From Alphaproteobacteria bacterium (GTDB taxonomy: Bacteria > Pseudomonadota > Alphaproteobacteria > ATCC43930 > CGMCC-115725), in the NCBI GenBank assembly GCA_030040495.1, contig JASHTP010000292.1, positions 1-16,419 of the forward strand: a stretch of 16,419 nt of DNA, written 5' to 3'. The notes under the pieces are model-generated. The model saw nothing but the letters and a program-made list of their open reading frames with translations, was not told the DNA's origin and ran no database searches. Within the stretch, counting starts at the first letter, position 1; each line of letters begins with the position of its first letter. This document shows, one piece after another, positions 1-6,793 of this stretch. The translations under genes and the position numbers were made by a program.

Positions 1-640
1 CGATCTTGCCGATCTCGACTACGTCGGGCCCCTTGGTCAGCGCATCGGCGATGTTGGGCACGATCGACCAGGCGTCGATCTGACCGCTCTTCAAGGCGGC
101 GATGACCACCGGAATCTGCTGCAGCGGCTTCAGATGGATGTCGCCGTCGGCGAAGCCCTCCTTTTGCGCGATCTTGTGCGCCATGTACTGGAAGGAGGAA
201 CCGGCGGTGGTGACGCCGAAGCTGCGGCCCCGGAGCTTCGCCGGGCTGGTGATGCCCTGATCGTAGGCGGCCTTGGAGACGAGGATCTTCTGGCCTTCGA
301 CGCCCGGCGCCTCCTCGAGCGCGCCGCCGATCACCTTGACGACGCCCTTGTCCGCGAGGCTGATGAGGCCGCCGGTGATGGCGGTGACGCCGAAATCGAC
401 GTCGCCGGAGGCGATCGCGACGGCCATCGGCTCGGCCGCCTGGAAGGTGACGAACACGACATCGAGCACCTGCGCGGCGAAATAGCCCTTGGCCGCGGCG
501 ATGATGCTCGGCGCATGCGAGGTGAGCGGCAGGATGCCGACATGGATCTCGTCGGCGGCCGCGGCGGGCGACGGTCGCGCGGCGGCGACCACGCCGGCGA
601 GCGCATAGAGGCCGAGGGTTCTGCGCGTCATCGAAGGCAT
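1..640 (-). CDS. ABC-transporter substrate-binding protein, NMT1/TauA-like (3' part outside window)
   Basis: This is the N-terminal 213 residues of a periplasmic solute-binding protein; the gene runs off the left edge. The start at 640 has an AGGGAG ribosome site 10 nt upstream; an in-frame ATG at 631 is too far from it. Residues 1-28 form an export signal with a twin-arginine-like TRRTLGL stretch, a hydrophobic core and an Ala-rich cleavage region before ADEIHVGILPL. The mature part reads like the NMT1/SsuA/TauA fold: HAPSIIAAAKGYF near residue 42, the AIASGDVDFGVTAITG stretch, KLRGRSFGVTTAGSSFQYMA, and IPVVIAALKSGQIDAWSIVPN near the edge. Such proteins deliver a small organic anion to an inner-membrane permease and ATPase, which would lie further left. 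The substrate cannot be read from sequence. A ruined GntR regulator gene lies just upstream on the same strand, so control by it is probably lost. Confidence 0.9.
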   Translation of the reverse strand, partial: MPSMTRRTLGLYALAGVVAAARPSPAAAADEIHVGILPLTSHAPSIIAAAKGYFAAQVLDVVFVTFQAAEPMAVAIASGDVDFGVTAITGGLISLADKGVVKVIGGALEEAPGVEGQKILVSKAAYDQGITSPAKLRGRSFGVTTAGSSFQYMAHKIAQKEGFADGDIHLKPLQQIPVVIAALKSGQIDAWSIVPNIADALTKGPDVVEIGKI

Positions 641-721
641 GTCACTTTGTCTCCCTGCTCGTTCGTCCTCTCCGCTCGGTCGCCGCGGACGGTGCCGCGC
701 CGCCGGCGGTTTCGGGCGTCC

Positions 722-1066
722 CTAACGGCCAAGGCTGCCGAGGATGTGCTCGCGCATTTCCCGCACGGCGCCTGCTTCGTCATGCGCCGGGACGGCGCTG
801 ACGCTCGCCTCGTGCAGCCGGGTGATGTCCTCGAGATCCGCCCGGGTGGCGGAAGCCGCGCTGCGGGCTCACTTCGACGAGGCGGTCGCTCGCGAGCAAG
901 GTCAGGGCCTCGCGCAGCGAATGGGCGCTGCCGCCATGGCGCCGGCGCAACTCCTCGATCTCGAGCTTGGCGTTGGACGGCAGGACGCCGAAGGATGCGT
1001 CGCGCCGCACCGCTCGGCGAGCAACCGCGCGACGGTCGCGGCATCGTCTTTCTCCCACCCGACCAT
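722..1066 (-). pseudogene. Decayed GntR-family (FadR/FCD-type) transcriptional regulator
   Basis: Three reading frames must be joined to read this gene. Frame one starts at the ATG at 1066, behind a GGAG site, and gives MVGWEKDDAATVARLLAER. A one-base shift near 1010 leads to VRRDASFGVLPSNAKLEIEE, then RHGGSAHSLREALTLLASDR and SPQRGFR, an almost complete GntR winged-helix domain. A second shift near 841 leads to DLEDITRLHEA, the usual start of the FCD effector domain. After only about ten residues it passes into HDEAGAVREMREHILGSLGR and a TAG, which is how FCD proteins end. Roughly 100 residues of FCD, with its metal- and ligand-binding histidines, are therefore missing. Intact relatives have about 210-230 residues. 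It probably once controlled the transporter gene downstream or the divergent dehydrogenase gene. The two frameshifts could be sequencing errors, but the internal deletion argues for true decay. Confidence 0.85.
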
Positions 1067-1156
1067 ATTTCTCCAAGAGAACCGAAAACGTTCAACATTT
1101 TTCCTTTTGCGCCATTCGTGCGATAAGTCAAGCCTAGCGCTGCTCCAGGAGCCGCC
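1067..1156. promoter_or_regulatory. Divergent control region between the GntR remnant and the SDH-like gene
   Basis: These 90 bases are clearly more AT-rich than the flanking genes and separate two divergent start codons, so they should hold both promoters. On the minus strand a TTGACT at 1131-1126 is a good -35 match, but I see no convincing -10 at the right distance. On the plus strand GATAAG at 1122-1127 is a possible -10 for the dehydrogenase gene. The ribosome site of that gene, CAGGAG, ends at 1151. No clear operator palindrome was found. Confidence 0.35.
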
Positions 1157-1963
1157 ATGCCAGCCGCTGCTCTCGTCACCGCGCGAACCCGGGTGATCTT
1201 CATAATCGGCGCGCCGATCACTCAGACGCGCTCGCCGCTGCTCTTCAACCGGTACTTCACCAAAGCGGGCGTCGATCGCGTGGTCGTGCCGCTCGTGGTC
1301 CGTCCGGACCAGGTCGCGGCCTTTCTGTCGGTGGTTCGCCAGGCGTCGAACTGCGACGGCGTGATCGCGACCGTTCCGGTGAAGCACTCGCTCTTCGCCC
1401 TGGTCGAGGCGCCGACCGAGCGAGCGCGCGAACTCGAGGCGGTCAACGTCATCAGGCGCGACGCCGACGGCAGGCTTTCGGGCGACATGGCGGACGGGCC
1501 CGGCTTCTGGAACGCCGCTTCGGCGCACGGCTTCGCGCCCGAAGGCAAGCGCCTTGCGCTCGCCGGCGCCGGCGCGGCGGCAACGGCGATCGCGCACGAG
1601 TTCGCCCGGCGCGGCGGCCACCACGTCTCGGTGGCAACCTCGGAGCCGGGCGAGTTCGACCGGCTCGCGCGGCTCCTCGCCGGCCGCATCGACCTCGCTT
1701 CCGGCATGCCCGAGGATTTGTCCGGCTACGACATCGCGGCGAACGCGACTCCGCTCGGTATGGCGCACGCGCCCGGCACGCCCTTCACGCGGAAGCTGCT
1801 GGCGAGCCTGCCCCGCCGCGCGCTCGTGGCCGACGCCGTGAGCGAGCCGGCCGAGACGGTGCTGCTCGCCCAGGCCCGCACCCTTGGGCTCGCGACCATG
1901 GCGGGCGACGAGATGGCACGCGGCGAGTTCCGCCTGATCGGCGACTTCCTCGGCGTCCTCTAG
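1157..1963 (+). CDS. Shikimate/quinate dehydrogenase-family oxidoreductase (AroE-like paralog)
   Basis: This 268-residue protein has the two-domain AroE layout. The N-terminal substrate domain holds IIGAPITQTRSPLLFN, TVPVKH with the expected catalytic Lys76, the EAVNVI asparagine loop and GDMADGPGF with the catalytic Asp113. The Rossmann domain follows, with LAGAGAAATAI for NADP/NAD and ANATPLGM. Several substrate-contact positions differ from biosynthetic AroE. The first serine of the usual S-x-S-P is Thr, GDNTDG has become GDMADG, and the usual Q-x-A-x-x-F motif near the C-terminus reads EMARGEF. The family reduces 3-dehydroshikimate or oxidises quinate/shikimate using NAD(P). These changes, with the neighbouring transporter and hydrolase genes, suggest a catabolic paralog rather than the aromatic-biosynthesis enzyme. 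The ATG is preceded by CAGGAG at 5-nt spacing. The physiological substrate is unknown. Confidence 0.88.
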   Translation: MPAAALVTARTRVIFIIGAPITQTRSPLLFNRYFTKAGVDRVVVPLVVRPDQVAAFLSVVRQASNCDGVIATVPVKHSLFALVEAPTERARELEAVNVIRRDADGRLSGDMADGPGFWNAASAHGFAPEGKRLALAGAGAAATAIAHEFARRGGHHVSVATSEPGEFDRLARLLAGRIDLASGMPEDLSGYDIAANATPLGMAHAPGTPFTRKLLASLPRRALVADAVSEPAETVLLAQARTLGLATMAGDEMARGEFRLIGDFLGVL

Positions 1964-2324
1964 GGCGTGTCCCCGTAAATCGAGATCAGGACCGCTCGAT
2001 CCGATATCCGCTGTGCGGCGCGGCGCGGACCCAAGCCGGAGGTCGGGCCGGATTGATCCAAATCAAAGCAGGGAACCCGCCGACTTTTACAGTGCCAGGC
2101 ATGCCAGAGCCGGGCGACGCAGGATGCGCGCCTCGCCTCAATGGTGCCGGCACGGCGGCGGCGCGTTCTAGCGGTTCCTTCCGAGCATTCTGGTCGCGCA
2201 CGGCGCCTGGTCGCCGGCCGAAGGTCGAAGAGGCGTTTGCCGGCTGACCGGCTCCCCCGGGCCCAAACCGGCTCGGCCGCTCCCGCGATAGAGGAATGCC
2301 GGCATCGAATTAAGGAGGAACGCG
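1964..2324. other. 361-bp intergenic region with an FNR-type promoter but no recognisable gene
   Basis: No convincing protein gene is present. Short open frames exist on both strands, but none resembles a known protein or has a good ribosome site, and the one covering the FNR box merely translates that box. The region contains the FNR/FixK box at 2053-2066, a matching -10-like TACAGT at 2088-2093, and a strong ribosome site (TAAGGAGG, 2311-2318) for the gene at 2325. If the FNR promoter serves that gene, its leader would be about 225 nt long. Confidence 0.6.
2053..2066 (+). promoter_or_regulatory. FNR/FixK box (perfect palindromic half-sites)
   Basis: TTGATCCAAATCAA matches the FNR/FixK consensus TTGAT-N4-ATCAA in all ten defined positions. 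A TACAGT at 2088-2093 (four of six matches to TATAAT) lies 31 bp downstream, centre to centre. That is close to what a class II FNR promoter needs (box at -41.5) and puts the start of transcription near 2100-2101, running rightwards. The nearest real downstream gene begins at 2325. Confidence 0.8.
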
Positions 2325-3092
2325 ATGGCCCATTGGGTGCGCTTCGAGGAAGCGGGAAAAATCTCCATCGGCAAGCTCGAGCAGGACAAGATCGCGGTGT
2401 GCACAGGCGACCTGTTCGGCCAGCCGACGGTCACGGGGCGAGTCGTGCCGCTGGACTCGGTCAAGCTTCTGACGCCCTGCGAGCCCAGCAAGATGGTTTG
2501 CCTGTGGAACAATTTTCACGCCGCCGCCGCCAAGTCCAATCTCAAGGAGCCCGAGGAGCCGCTTTATTTCCTCAAGGCGCAGACCGCCTTCCATCCCACC
2601 GGCCGCGAGATTCCGCGCCCGAAATCCTATAGCGGCCGCGTCGTCTTCGAAGGAGAGCTCGGGATCGTGATCGGCCGGCGATGCGCCGGCGTGTCCGAGG
2701 CCGACGCGTCCAACTACGTCTTCGGCTACACTTGCGTGAACGACGTCACCGCCTTCGACATTCTCAATCGCGATCCGTCGTTCGCCCAGTGGACCCGCTG
2801 CAAGAGCTTCGACGGCTTCGGGGTGTTCGGCCCGTCGATCGCGACCGGACTCGAACCGGACTCGCTGGTGATTCGGACTTTCTTGAACGGGCAGGAGCGG
2901 CAGAACTATCCGGTCTCGGACATGTTCTTCAAGCCGCGCCGGCTCGTGAGCCTGATCTCCCAGGATCTCACGCTGCTGCCCGGTGATGTCATTTCATGCG
3001 GCACATCGCTCGGCGCCGGGTCGATGAAGCCGGGAGCCAAGATCGAGATCGAGATCGAAGGGGTCGGTCGCCTGTCGAACGTGATGGGGTAG
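2325..3092 (+). CDS. Fumarylacetoacetate hydrolase (FAH)-family enzyme
   Basis: This 255-residue cytoplasmic protein starts behind a strong TAAGGAGG site at 6-nt spacing. The first 70 residues form the short N-terminal lid typical of FAH-family isomerases and decarboxylases. The catalytic domain follows, with FEGELGIVIGR carrying the metal ligands Glu109 and Glu111, then GYTCVNDVTAFD with Asp140, and the KSFDGFGVFGP loop. The C-terminus has the usual LLPGDVISCGTSLGAG segment. Members hydrolyse, decarboxylate or isomerise beta-diketo or oxo-enol acids such as fumarylpyruvate, 2-hydroxyhepta-2,4-dienedioate and acylpyruvates, using Mg or Mn. Sequence alone does not choose among these. The ketopantoate-reductase-family gene follows 52 bp downstream with its own ribosome site, so the two probably share a transcript. 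An upstream FNR box suggests oxygen-linked control. Confidence 0.92.
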   Translation: MAHWVRFEEAGKISIGKLEQDKIAVCTGDLFGQPTVTGRVVPLDSVKLLTPCEPSKMVCLWNNFHAAAAKSNLKEPEEPLYFLKAQTAFHPTGREIPRPKSYSGRVVFEGELGIVIGRRCAGVSEADASNYVFGYTCVNDVTAFDILNRDPSFAQWTRCKSFDGFGVFGPSIATGLEPDSLVIRTFLNGQERQNYPVSDMFFKPRRLVSLISQDLTLLPGDVISCGTSLGAGSMKPGAKIEIEIEGVGRLSNVMG

Positions 3093-3144
3093 CGCAGGCG
3101 CCATCGTGCGCCTTTGCAACGATTGCCACCGAGGAGGATGCATC

Positions 3145-4164
3145 ATGGCGATGAAAATCTGCGTCATCGGCGCCGGCGCGATCGGCGGCCTCCTGGGCGC
3201 CAAGCTGGCGCATGCGGGGGAAACCGTGACTTTCGTGGAAGTCAATGCGGTCCAGCGCGAGGCGATCAACACGAACGGCCTCAAAGTTCTCGCGCCGGAC
3301 GGCCAGGAGCTGGTGGTGAAGAACGTGCGGGCCTTTCCCGACACCGGCGGGCCCGGACCGCAGGATCTGATCGTGCTTGCCGTCAAGGCGCATCACATCG
3401 CCGAGGTCGCGCCGGGGCTGAAGAAGCTCTACGGCAAGGACACCATCGTCATGACCGTGCAGAACGGCCTGCCTTGGTGGTATTTCCACAAGCATGGCGG
3501 GCCGCTCGAGGGCAGTCGACTGTCCAGCGTCGACCCGGACGGTGCGATCAACGCCAATGTCGAGCCCGACCGCATCGTCGGCTGCGTCGTCTATCCGGCG
3601 GCCTCCATCGTCGGACCGGGCGTGATCCGCCACGAAGAGGGCGACCGGTTCTCGGTCGGCGAACTCGACGGCAGCAAGAGCAACCGCGTCCAGGCGATCT
3701 ACAACATGATCGTCGGGGCAGGGCTGAAGTCCTACATCCTGGACAATGTGCGCGCCGAAATCTGGTTGAAGGCCTGGGGCAACCTCTCGTTCAACCCGAT
3801 CTCCGCCCTGACCCACGAAGGCATGGAAGGCATCGCGCGCTTTGCGCTGACCCGCGCTCTGTCGGTCGCCATGATGGAAGAGGCGCAACTGGTTGCCAAG
3901 AAGCTCGGCATCACCTTCCGTCATACCATCGAAAAACGCATCGCCGGCGCCGAGTCGGTGGGGCCGCACAAGACCTCGATGCTGCAGGACGTCGAAGGCG
4001 GCCGCTCCCTTGAAATCGACGCGCTGGTCGGCTCGATCGTCGAACTCGCCCGCATCACCGAGACGCCGACCCCTCACATCGATGCGGTCTACGCCTGTAC
4101 CAAGCTGCTGGACAAGGTGATGGGCGATCGTCACGCCGCGGTCGTGCTCAGCACGGCCGCCTGA
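3145..4164 (+). CDS. Ketopantoate reductase (PanE/ApbA)-family NAD(P)-dependent reductase
   Basis: The start at 3145 is chosen over an in-frame GTG at 3106 because GAGGAGG lies 7 nt upstream and the Rossmann strand begins at once (MAMKICVIGAGAIGGLLGAK). This gives 339 residues, slightly longer than typical PanE (about 300). The nucleotide-binding GxGxxG is at residues 9-14; VKAHH and VQNGLPWW follow. The C-terminal helical domain carries EIWLKAWGNLSFNPISALT with the expected catalytic Lys209, and HKTSMLQDVEGGRSLEID, the family's substrate-site signature. True PanE reduces 2-dehydropantoate to pantoate for coenzyme A. Many longer paralogs sit in catabolic clusters and act on other 2-oxo acids, and the placement behind an FAH-family gene favours that here. 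A role in pantothenate synthesis cannot be excluded, as no panB or panC is nearby. Confidence 0.88.
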   Translation: MAMKICVIGAGAIGGLLGAKLAHAGETVTFVEVNAVQREAINTNGLKVLAPDGQELVVKNVRAFPDTGGPGPQDLIVLAVKAHHIAEVAPGLKKLYGKDTIVMTVQNGLPWWYFHKHGGPLEGSRLSSVDPDGAINANVEPDRIVGCVVYPAASIVGPGVIRHEEGDRFSVGELDGSKSNRVQAIYNMIVGAGLKSYILDNVRAEIWLKAWGNLSFNPISALTHEGMEGIARFALTRALSVAMMEEAQLVAKKLGITFRHTIEKRIAGAESVGPHKTSMLQDVEGGRSLEIDALVGSIVELARITETPTPHIDAVYACTKLLDKVMGDRHAAVVLSTAA

Positions 4165-4174
4165 TTCGAAGACG

Positions 4175-4195
4175 GTGCGGGAAACCCCCTCGCAC
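4175..4195 (+). terminator. Possible stem-loop after the ketopantoate-reductase-family gene
   Basis: A seven-pair stem (GTGCGGG with CTCGCAC, one G-T pair) around a seven-base loop starts 10 bp after the stop codon. No T-run follows, so it would be a weak or Rho-assisted terminator at best. Confidence 0.35.
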
Positions 4196-4272
4196 GGTCC
4201 GGGCCGCCGCGTCGCGGCACGGGCGGAGATTCGAGCCGCTGCGGTCCATTCAAACTCGTCTTGTCCGCCCCC

Positions 4273-4286
4273 TTGACTTGCCTCAA
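4273..4286 (+). promoter_or_regulatory. Degenerate FNR/FixK-like site upstream of phaC
   Basis: TTGACTTGCCTCAA keeps the TTG-N8-CAA core of FNR/FixK sites but departs from TTGAT-N4-ATCAA at one position in each half. Its centre is 94 bp before the phaC start codon. A class II arrangement would start transcription near 4321, just after the AT-rich stretch 4302-4321, giving a leader of about 53 nt. It is weaker than the other boxes in the window and may be chance. Confidence 0.4.
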
Positions 4287-4373
4287 GGTCGTCTGCGGCC
4301 GGAAATATCAGTGTTAAGCTTCATCTCTGCCGGAGGTCGGCCCCGGCGAATGAACCGGTGCGAGTGATCCGCA

Positions 4374-6314
4374 ATGGACAGGCAGGAGCCGCTCCCTAAC
4401 GTCACTCCTAGGCGCAAGCGGCGGAGGTCGTCGGCTTTACGACATTCCGGAGCGGCTGCGGCTCGGCGAGCAGGTGGACCGGCGGAACCGGCATCGGCCG
4501 TCGCCCCCGCTGCCGCGCCGGCGCGCTCCGCAGAGATCGGGACGCCGGGCGCGGGCGAACGGCAGGCGGCGGAGACGGCTCTCCGTCAGGGCGCCGGTCC
4601 CGAGCTGCTGGCCGAGATGGCCGACCAGCTCTGGCAGGCCAACCCGCTCCACCGGCTGCTGCCGATTTCCTGGGGCGAGATCACGAAGGCTCTCACCACG
4701 CTCGCCGCCCGGTCGGCGGCGGATCCGATCCATGCGGCGAATGCCGCCGCCAATCTGGGCCTGACGATATGGCGAGAAGCGGCCGAGACCTGGATCGGCA
4801 GCGCGGCGCGGTGGTGGGGACTGGCACCGGCCAGGCCGGAAGCCGGCGACACCGACCGGCGCTTCGACGCTCCGGAATGGGAGCAACACCCCTTCTTCCG
4901 GCTGCTGAAGCAGAGCTATCTCGCGCTTTCCGCATATCTTCTCCAGGAAGCCGAGCGGCAGGCGGAAGATGCCGCCGAGCGGCAGCGGCTCGTGTTCCAT
5001 CTTCGGCAGTTCCTCGATGCGATGAGCCCCACCTCGTTTCTGCCGACCAATCCCGCAGCCCTGCGCAAGGCATGGGAGACGGGCGGCGGCAGCGTCGCCG
5101 ACGGGCTCCGCAACCTGCTGGAGGATCTCCGCCAGGGCCGGCTCAGCATGACCGACACCGCCGCCTTCACGCCGGGCAGGAACCTCGCCACCACCCCCGG
5201 CAAGGTCGTCTACCGCAACCGCCTCATCGAGCTCATCCAATACGCGCCGACGACGGCGCAGACCCATGCCGTGCCGCTGCTGTTCATTCCGCCTTGGATC
5301 AACAAGTTCTACATCCTCGACCTCCAGCCGAAGAACAGCCTCGTCCACTTCCTGCTCGAGCAAGGCTTCTCGGTGTTCATGATCAGCTGGAAGAACCCGG
5401 ACGCCGCGATGGAGGCCGTCACCTTCGAGGATTACATGACGGACGGCCCGCTCGCCGCGAGCGAGGTGGTGCGCGACATCACCGGCGCCGAGCGCGTCAA
5501 CCCCGTCGGCTACTGCATCGGCGGGACGCTGCTGGCGATGACGCTGGCCTATCTGGCGGCGCGGCGGGACGAGCGCTTCGGCGCGGCCACCTTCATGGTG
5601 TCGCTCCTGGATTTTTCCGAGGTCGGCGACACGGCGGTGTTCATCGACGAGCCGCAGATCGCCTATATCGAGCAGCAGATGCTCGAGCGCGGCTATCTCG
5701 ACAGCCGCCACATGTCGACCATGTTCAACCTGCTGCGGGCGAACGACCTGATCTGGAGCACGGTGATCAACAATTACCTGATGGGGAACCAGCCGCCCGC
5801 TTTCGATCTCCTGTACTGGAACAATGACGGCACAAGGGTGGCCCGGGCGGCGCACAGCTTCTATCTGCGCAACACCTATCTCGAGAACAATTTGATCAAG
5901 CCGGACAAGATCTCGCTGCTCGGGCAACCGATCGACCTGGGCCGCATCCGCCAGGACGTCTACGCGGTAGGCGCCGAGAAGGACCATATCGTGCCCTGGC
6001 GCGCGGCGTGGCGGGTCGCGCCGCTGACCAGCGCTGAGACCCGCTTCGTGCTGGCGGCGAGCGGGCACATCGCCGGCATGATCAATCCGCCGTCCAAAGG
6101 CAAAGGCGGCTATTGGACGAACGACAGCCTTCCACCGCCGGCGACCGCCGAGGCCTGGATGGCCGGCGCGCAAAGGCACGAAGGCAGCTGGTGGATCGAT
6201 TGGGCCGGTTGGCTCCAGGCCAGGTCCGGCGAGAGACGATCCGCGCCGCCCGTCGGCAGCGTCGCCCATCCCCCGATCTGCGACGCGCCGGGGACGTACG
6301 TCCTGGAAAAATAG
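4374..6314 (+). CDS. phaC: Poly(3-hydroxyalkanoate) synthase, class I type
   Basis: This 646-residue enzyme polymerises (R)-3-hydroxyacyl-CoA, mainly 3-hydroxybutyryl-CoA, into storage polyester on cytoplasmic granules. The lipase-like box GYCIGGT carries the nucleophile Cys381. The other triad members are Asp537 in EKDHIVPW and His565 in ASGHIAGMINPP. Other PhaC landmarks are the NPLHRLLPISWGEI region near residue 85, HPFFRLLKQSYL, NKFYILDLQPKNSLVHFLL, SVFMISWKNPD and the FDLLYWNNDGTR segment. The protein is about 50 residues longer than usual class I enzymes. The extra length lies mostly at the N-terminus, with a basic RRKRRR patch and about 50 Ala/Pro-rich residues. The ribosome site before 4374 is poor, so the start is the least certain part. 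No phaA, phaB, phaR or phasin gene is adjacent. A degenerate FNR-like site lies upstream. Confidence 0.95.
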   Translation: MDRQEPLPNVTPRRKRRRSSALRHSGAAAARRAGGPAEPASAVAPAAAPARSAEIGTPGAGERQAAETALRQGAGPELLAEMADQLWQANPLHRLLPISWGEITKALTTLAARSAADPIHAANAAANLGLTIWREAAETWIGSAARWWGLAPARPEAGDTDRRFDAPEWEQHPFFRLLKQSYLALSAYLLQEAERQAEDAAERQRLVFHLRQFLDAMSPTSFLPTNPAALRKAWETGGGSVADGLRNLLEDLRQGRLSMTDTAAFTPGRNLATTPGKVVYRNRLIELIQYAPTTAQTHAVPLLFIPPWINKFYILDLQPKNSLVHFLLEQGFSVFMISWKNPDAAMEAVTFEDYMTDGPLAASEVVRDITGAERVNPVGYCIGGTLLAMTLAYLAARRDERFGAATFMVSLLDFSEVGDTAVFIDEPQIAYIEQQMLERGYLDSRHMSTMFNLLRANDLIWSTVINNYLMGNQPPAFDLLYWNNDGTRVARAAHSFYLRNTYLENNLIKPDKISLLGQPIDLGRIRQDVYAVGAEKDHIVPWRAAWRVAPLTSAETRFVLAASGHIAGMINPPSKGKGGYWTNDSLPPPATAEAWMAGAQRHEGSWWIDWAGWLQARSGERRSAPPVGSVAHPPICDAPGTYVLEK

Positions 6315-6339
6315 GCGCGCGCGACGCTGCATGAGCCAA

Positions 6340-6353
6340 GCGCCGGTCGGCGC
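6340..6353. terminator. Possible short hairpin between convergent genes
   Basis: GCGCC and GGCGC pair around a GGTC loop in the 57-bp gap between phaC and the convergent small gene. The stem is short and there is no adjacent T-run, so a terminator role is only a guess. Confidence 0.22.
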
Positions 6354-6371
6354 CGCTCGTCGGGCGTCTTT

Positions 6372-6677
6372 CTATGAACGTCCGCTCCTCGGCCCGCTCC
6401 ATCGACCGCAAAGCGCCGGATCGCGACGGCAGTGCTCGACGAAATGCAGCAAGACGAGCTTGAGCTCCGCGGCGTGGCGCCAATCGCCGCGACCGCATGC
6501 CGCCGCGATGTCGTCGCGTATCATCGAGCGAATGATCCGTCGTCCGCCGGGGCGATGCACGAGGTAGCAGCCGAGCTCGGCGGCGATCGTCTCCGGCAGA
6601 TGCTCATGCTCGGAGATCGCGTCGATCTCTTCAACGGTGAGGTCGCTGAGCGCGATGCAGTCTTGCAGCGTCAGCAT
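6372..6677 (-). CDS. Conserved small protein of unknown function (101 aa)
   Basis: I do not recognise a function. The protein begins MLTLQDCIALSDLTVEEIDA and continues with ISEHEHLPETIAAELGCYLV. It then has a basic stretch, IIRSMIRDDIAAACGRGD, and a helical HAAELKLVLLHFVEHC. It looks soluble and mostly alpha-helical, without a signal peptide or membrane segment. From memory, similar short proteins are annotated as hypothetical in other alphaproteobacteria and usually end shortly after the HFVEH motif; here about 15 extra residues follow. The ATG has GAGGGG 7 nt upstream. A gene is supported by this site, by protein-like composition, and by an FNR-type box at 6733-6746 whose centre is 62 bp upstream of the start. 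It is divergent from the catalase gene and convergent with phaC, so a role in the low-oxygen or redox response is a reasonable but untested guess. Confidence 0.78.
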   Translation of the reverse strand: MLTLQDCIALSDLTVEEIDAISEHEHLPETIAAELGCYLVHRPGGRRIIRSMIRDDIAAACGRGDWRHAAELKLVLLHFVEHCRRDPALCGRWSGPRSGRS

Positions 6678-6732
6678 GGCAAGACCCCCTCGAAGCTATG
6701 AAGCAGGCTGCCGCGATCCCGCAGCGACGGCC

Positions 6733-6746
6733 TTGATCCAGGTCAA
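6733..6746. promoter_or_regulatory. FNR/FixK-type box, proximal to the small-protein gene
   Basis: TTGATCCAGGTCAA matches TTGAT-N4-ATCAA with one difference in the right half. It is 62 bp, centre to start codon, from the minus-strand gene starting at 6677. If the box is at -41.5, the transcript would start near 6698 with a leader of about 21 nt. It could also act as a second upstream site for the catalase gene, since the two boxes are 47 bp apart centre to centre. Confidence 0.72.
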
Positions 6747-6779
6747 TGGCGGCGGCTGCCGTGAGGCCGATCCGACAGC

Positions 6780-6793
6780 TTGATCCAGATCAA
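6780..6793 (+). promoter_or_regulatory. FNR/FixK box upstream of the catalase gene
   Basis: TTGATCCAGATCAA is a perfect FNR/FixK palindrome. Its centre is 68 bp before the catalase ATG at 6855. A class II promoter would start near 6828 and leave a leader of about 27 nt that includes the GGAGGGAG ribosome site. The -10 region (around CCCTAGA, 6817-6823) is a poor match to TATAAT, as is common for activator-dependent promoters. The core TTGATCCA-R-R-TCAA is shared with the boxes at 2053 and 6733. Confidence 0.82.

Noticed and set aside
2053..2247. A 64-codon open frame beginning in the FNR box before the FAH-family gene
   Set aside because: Its first residues are just the translated FNR box, it has no ribosome site, and the product resembles no known protein.
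4437..6332. A 631-codon minus-strand open frame opposite phaC
   Set aside because: It is the mirror of phaC codon bias; the plus strand carries the complete PHA synthase active site, and the antisense product resembles nothing.
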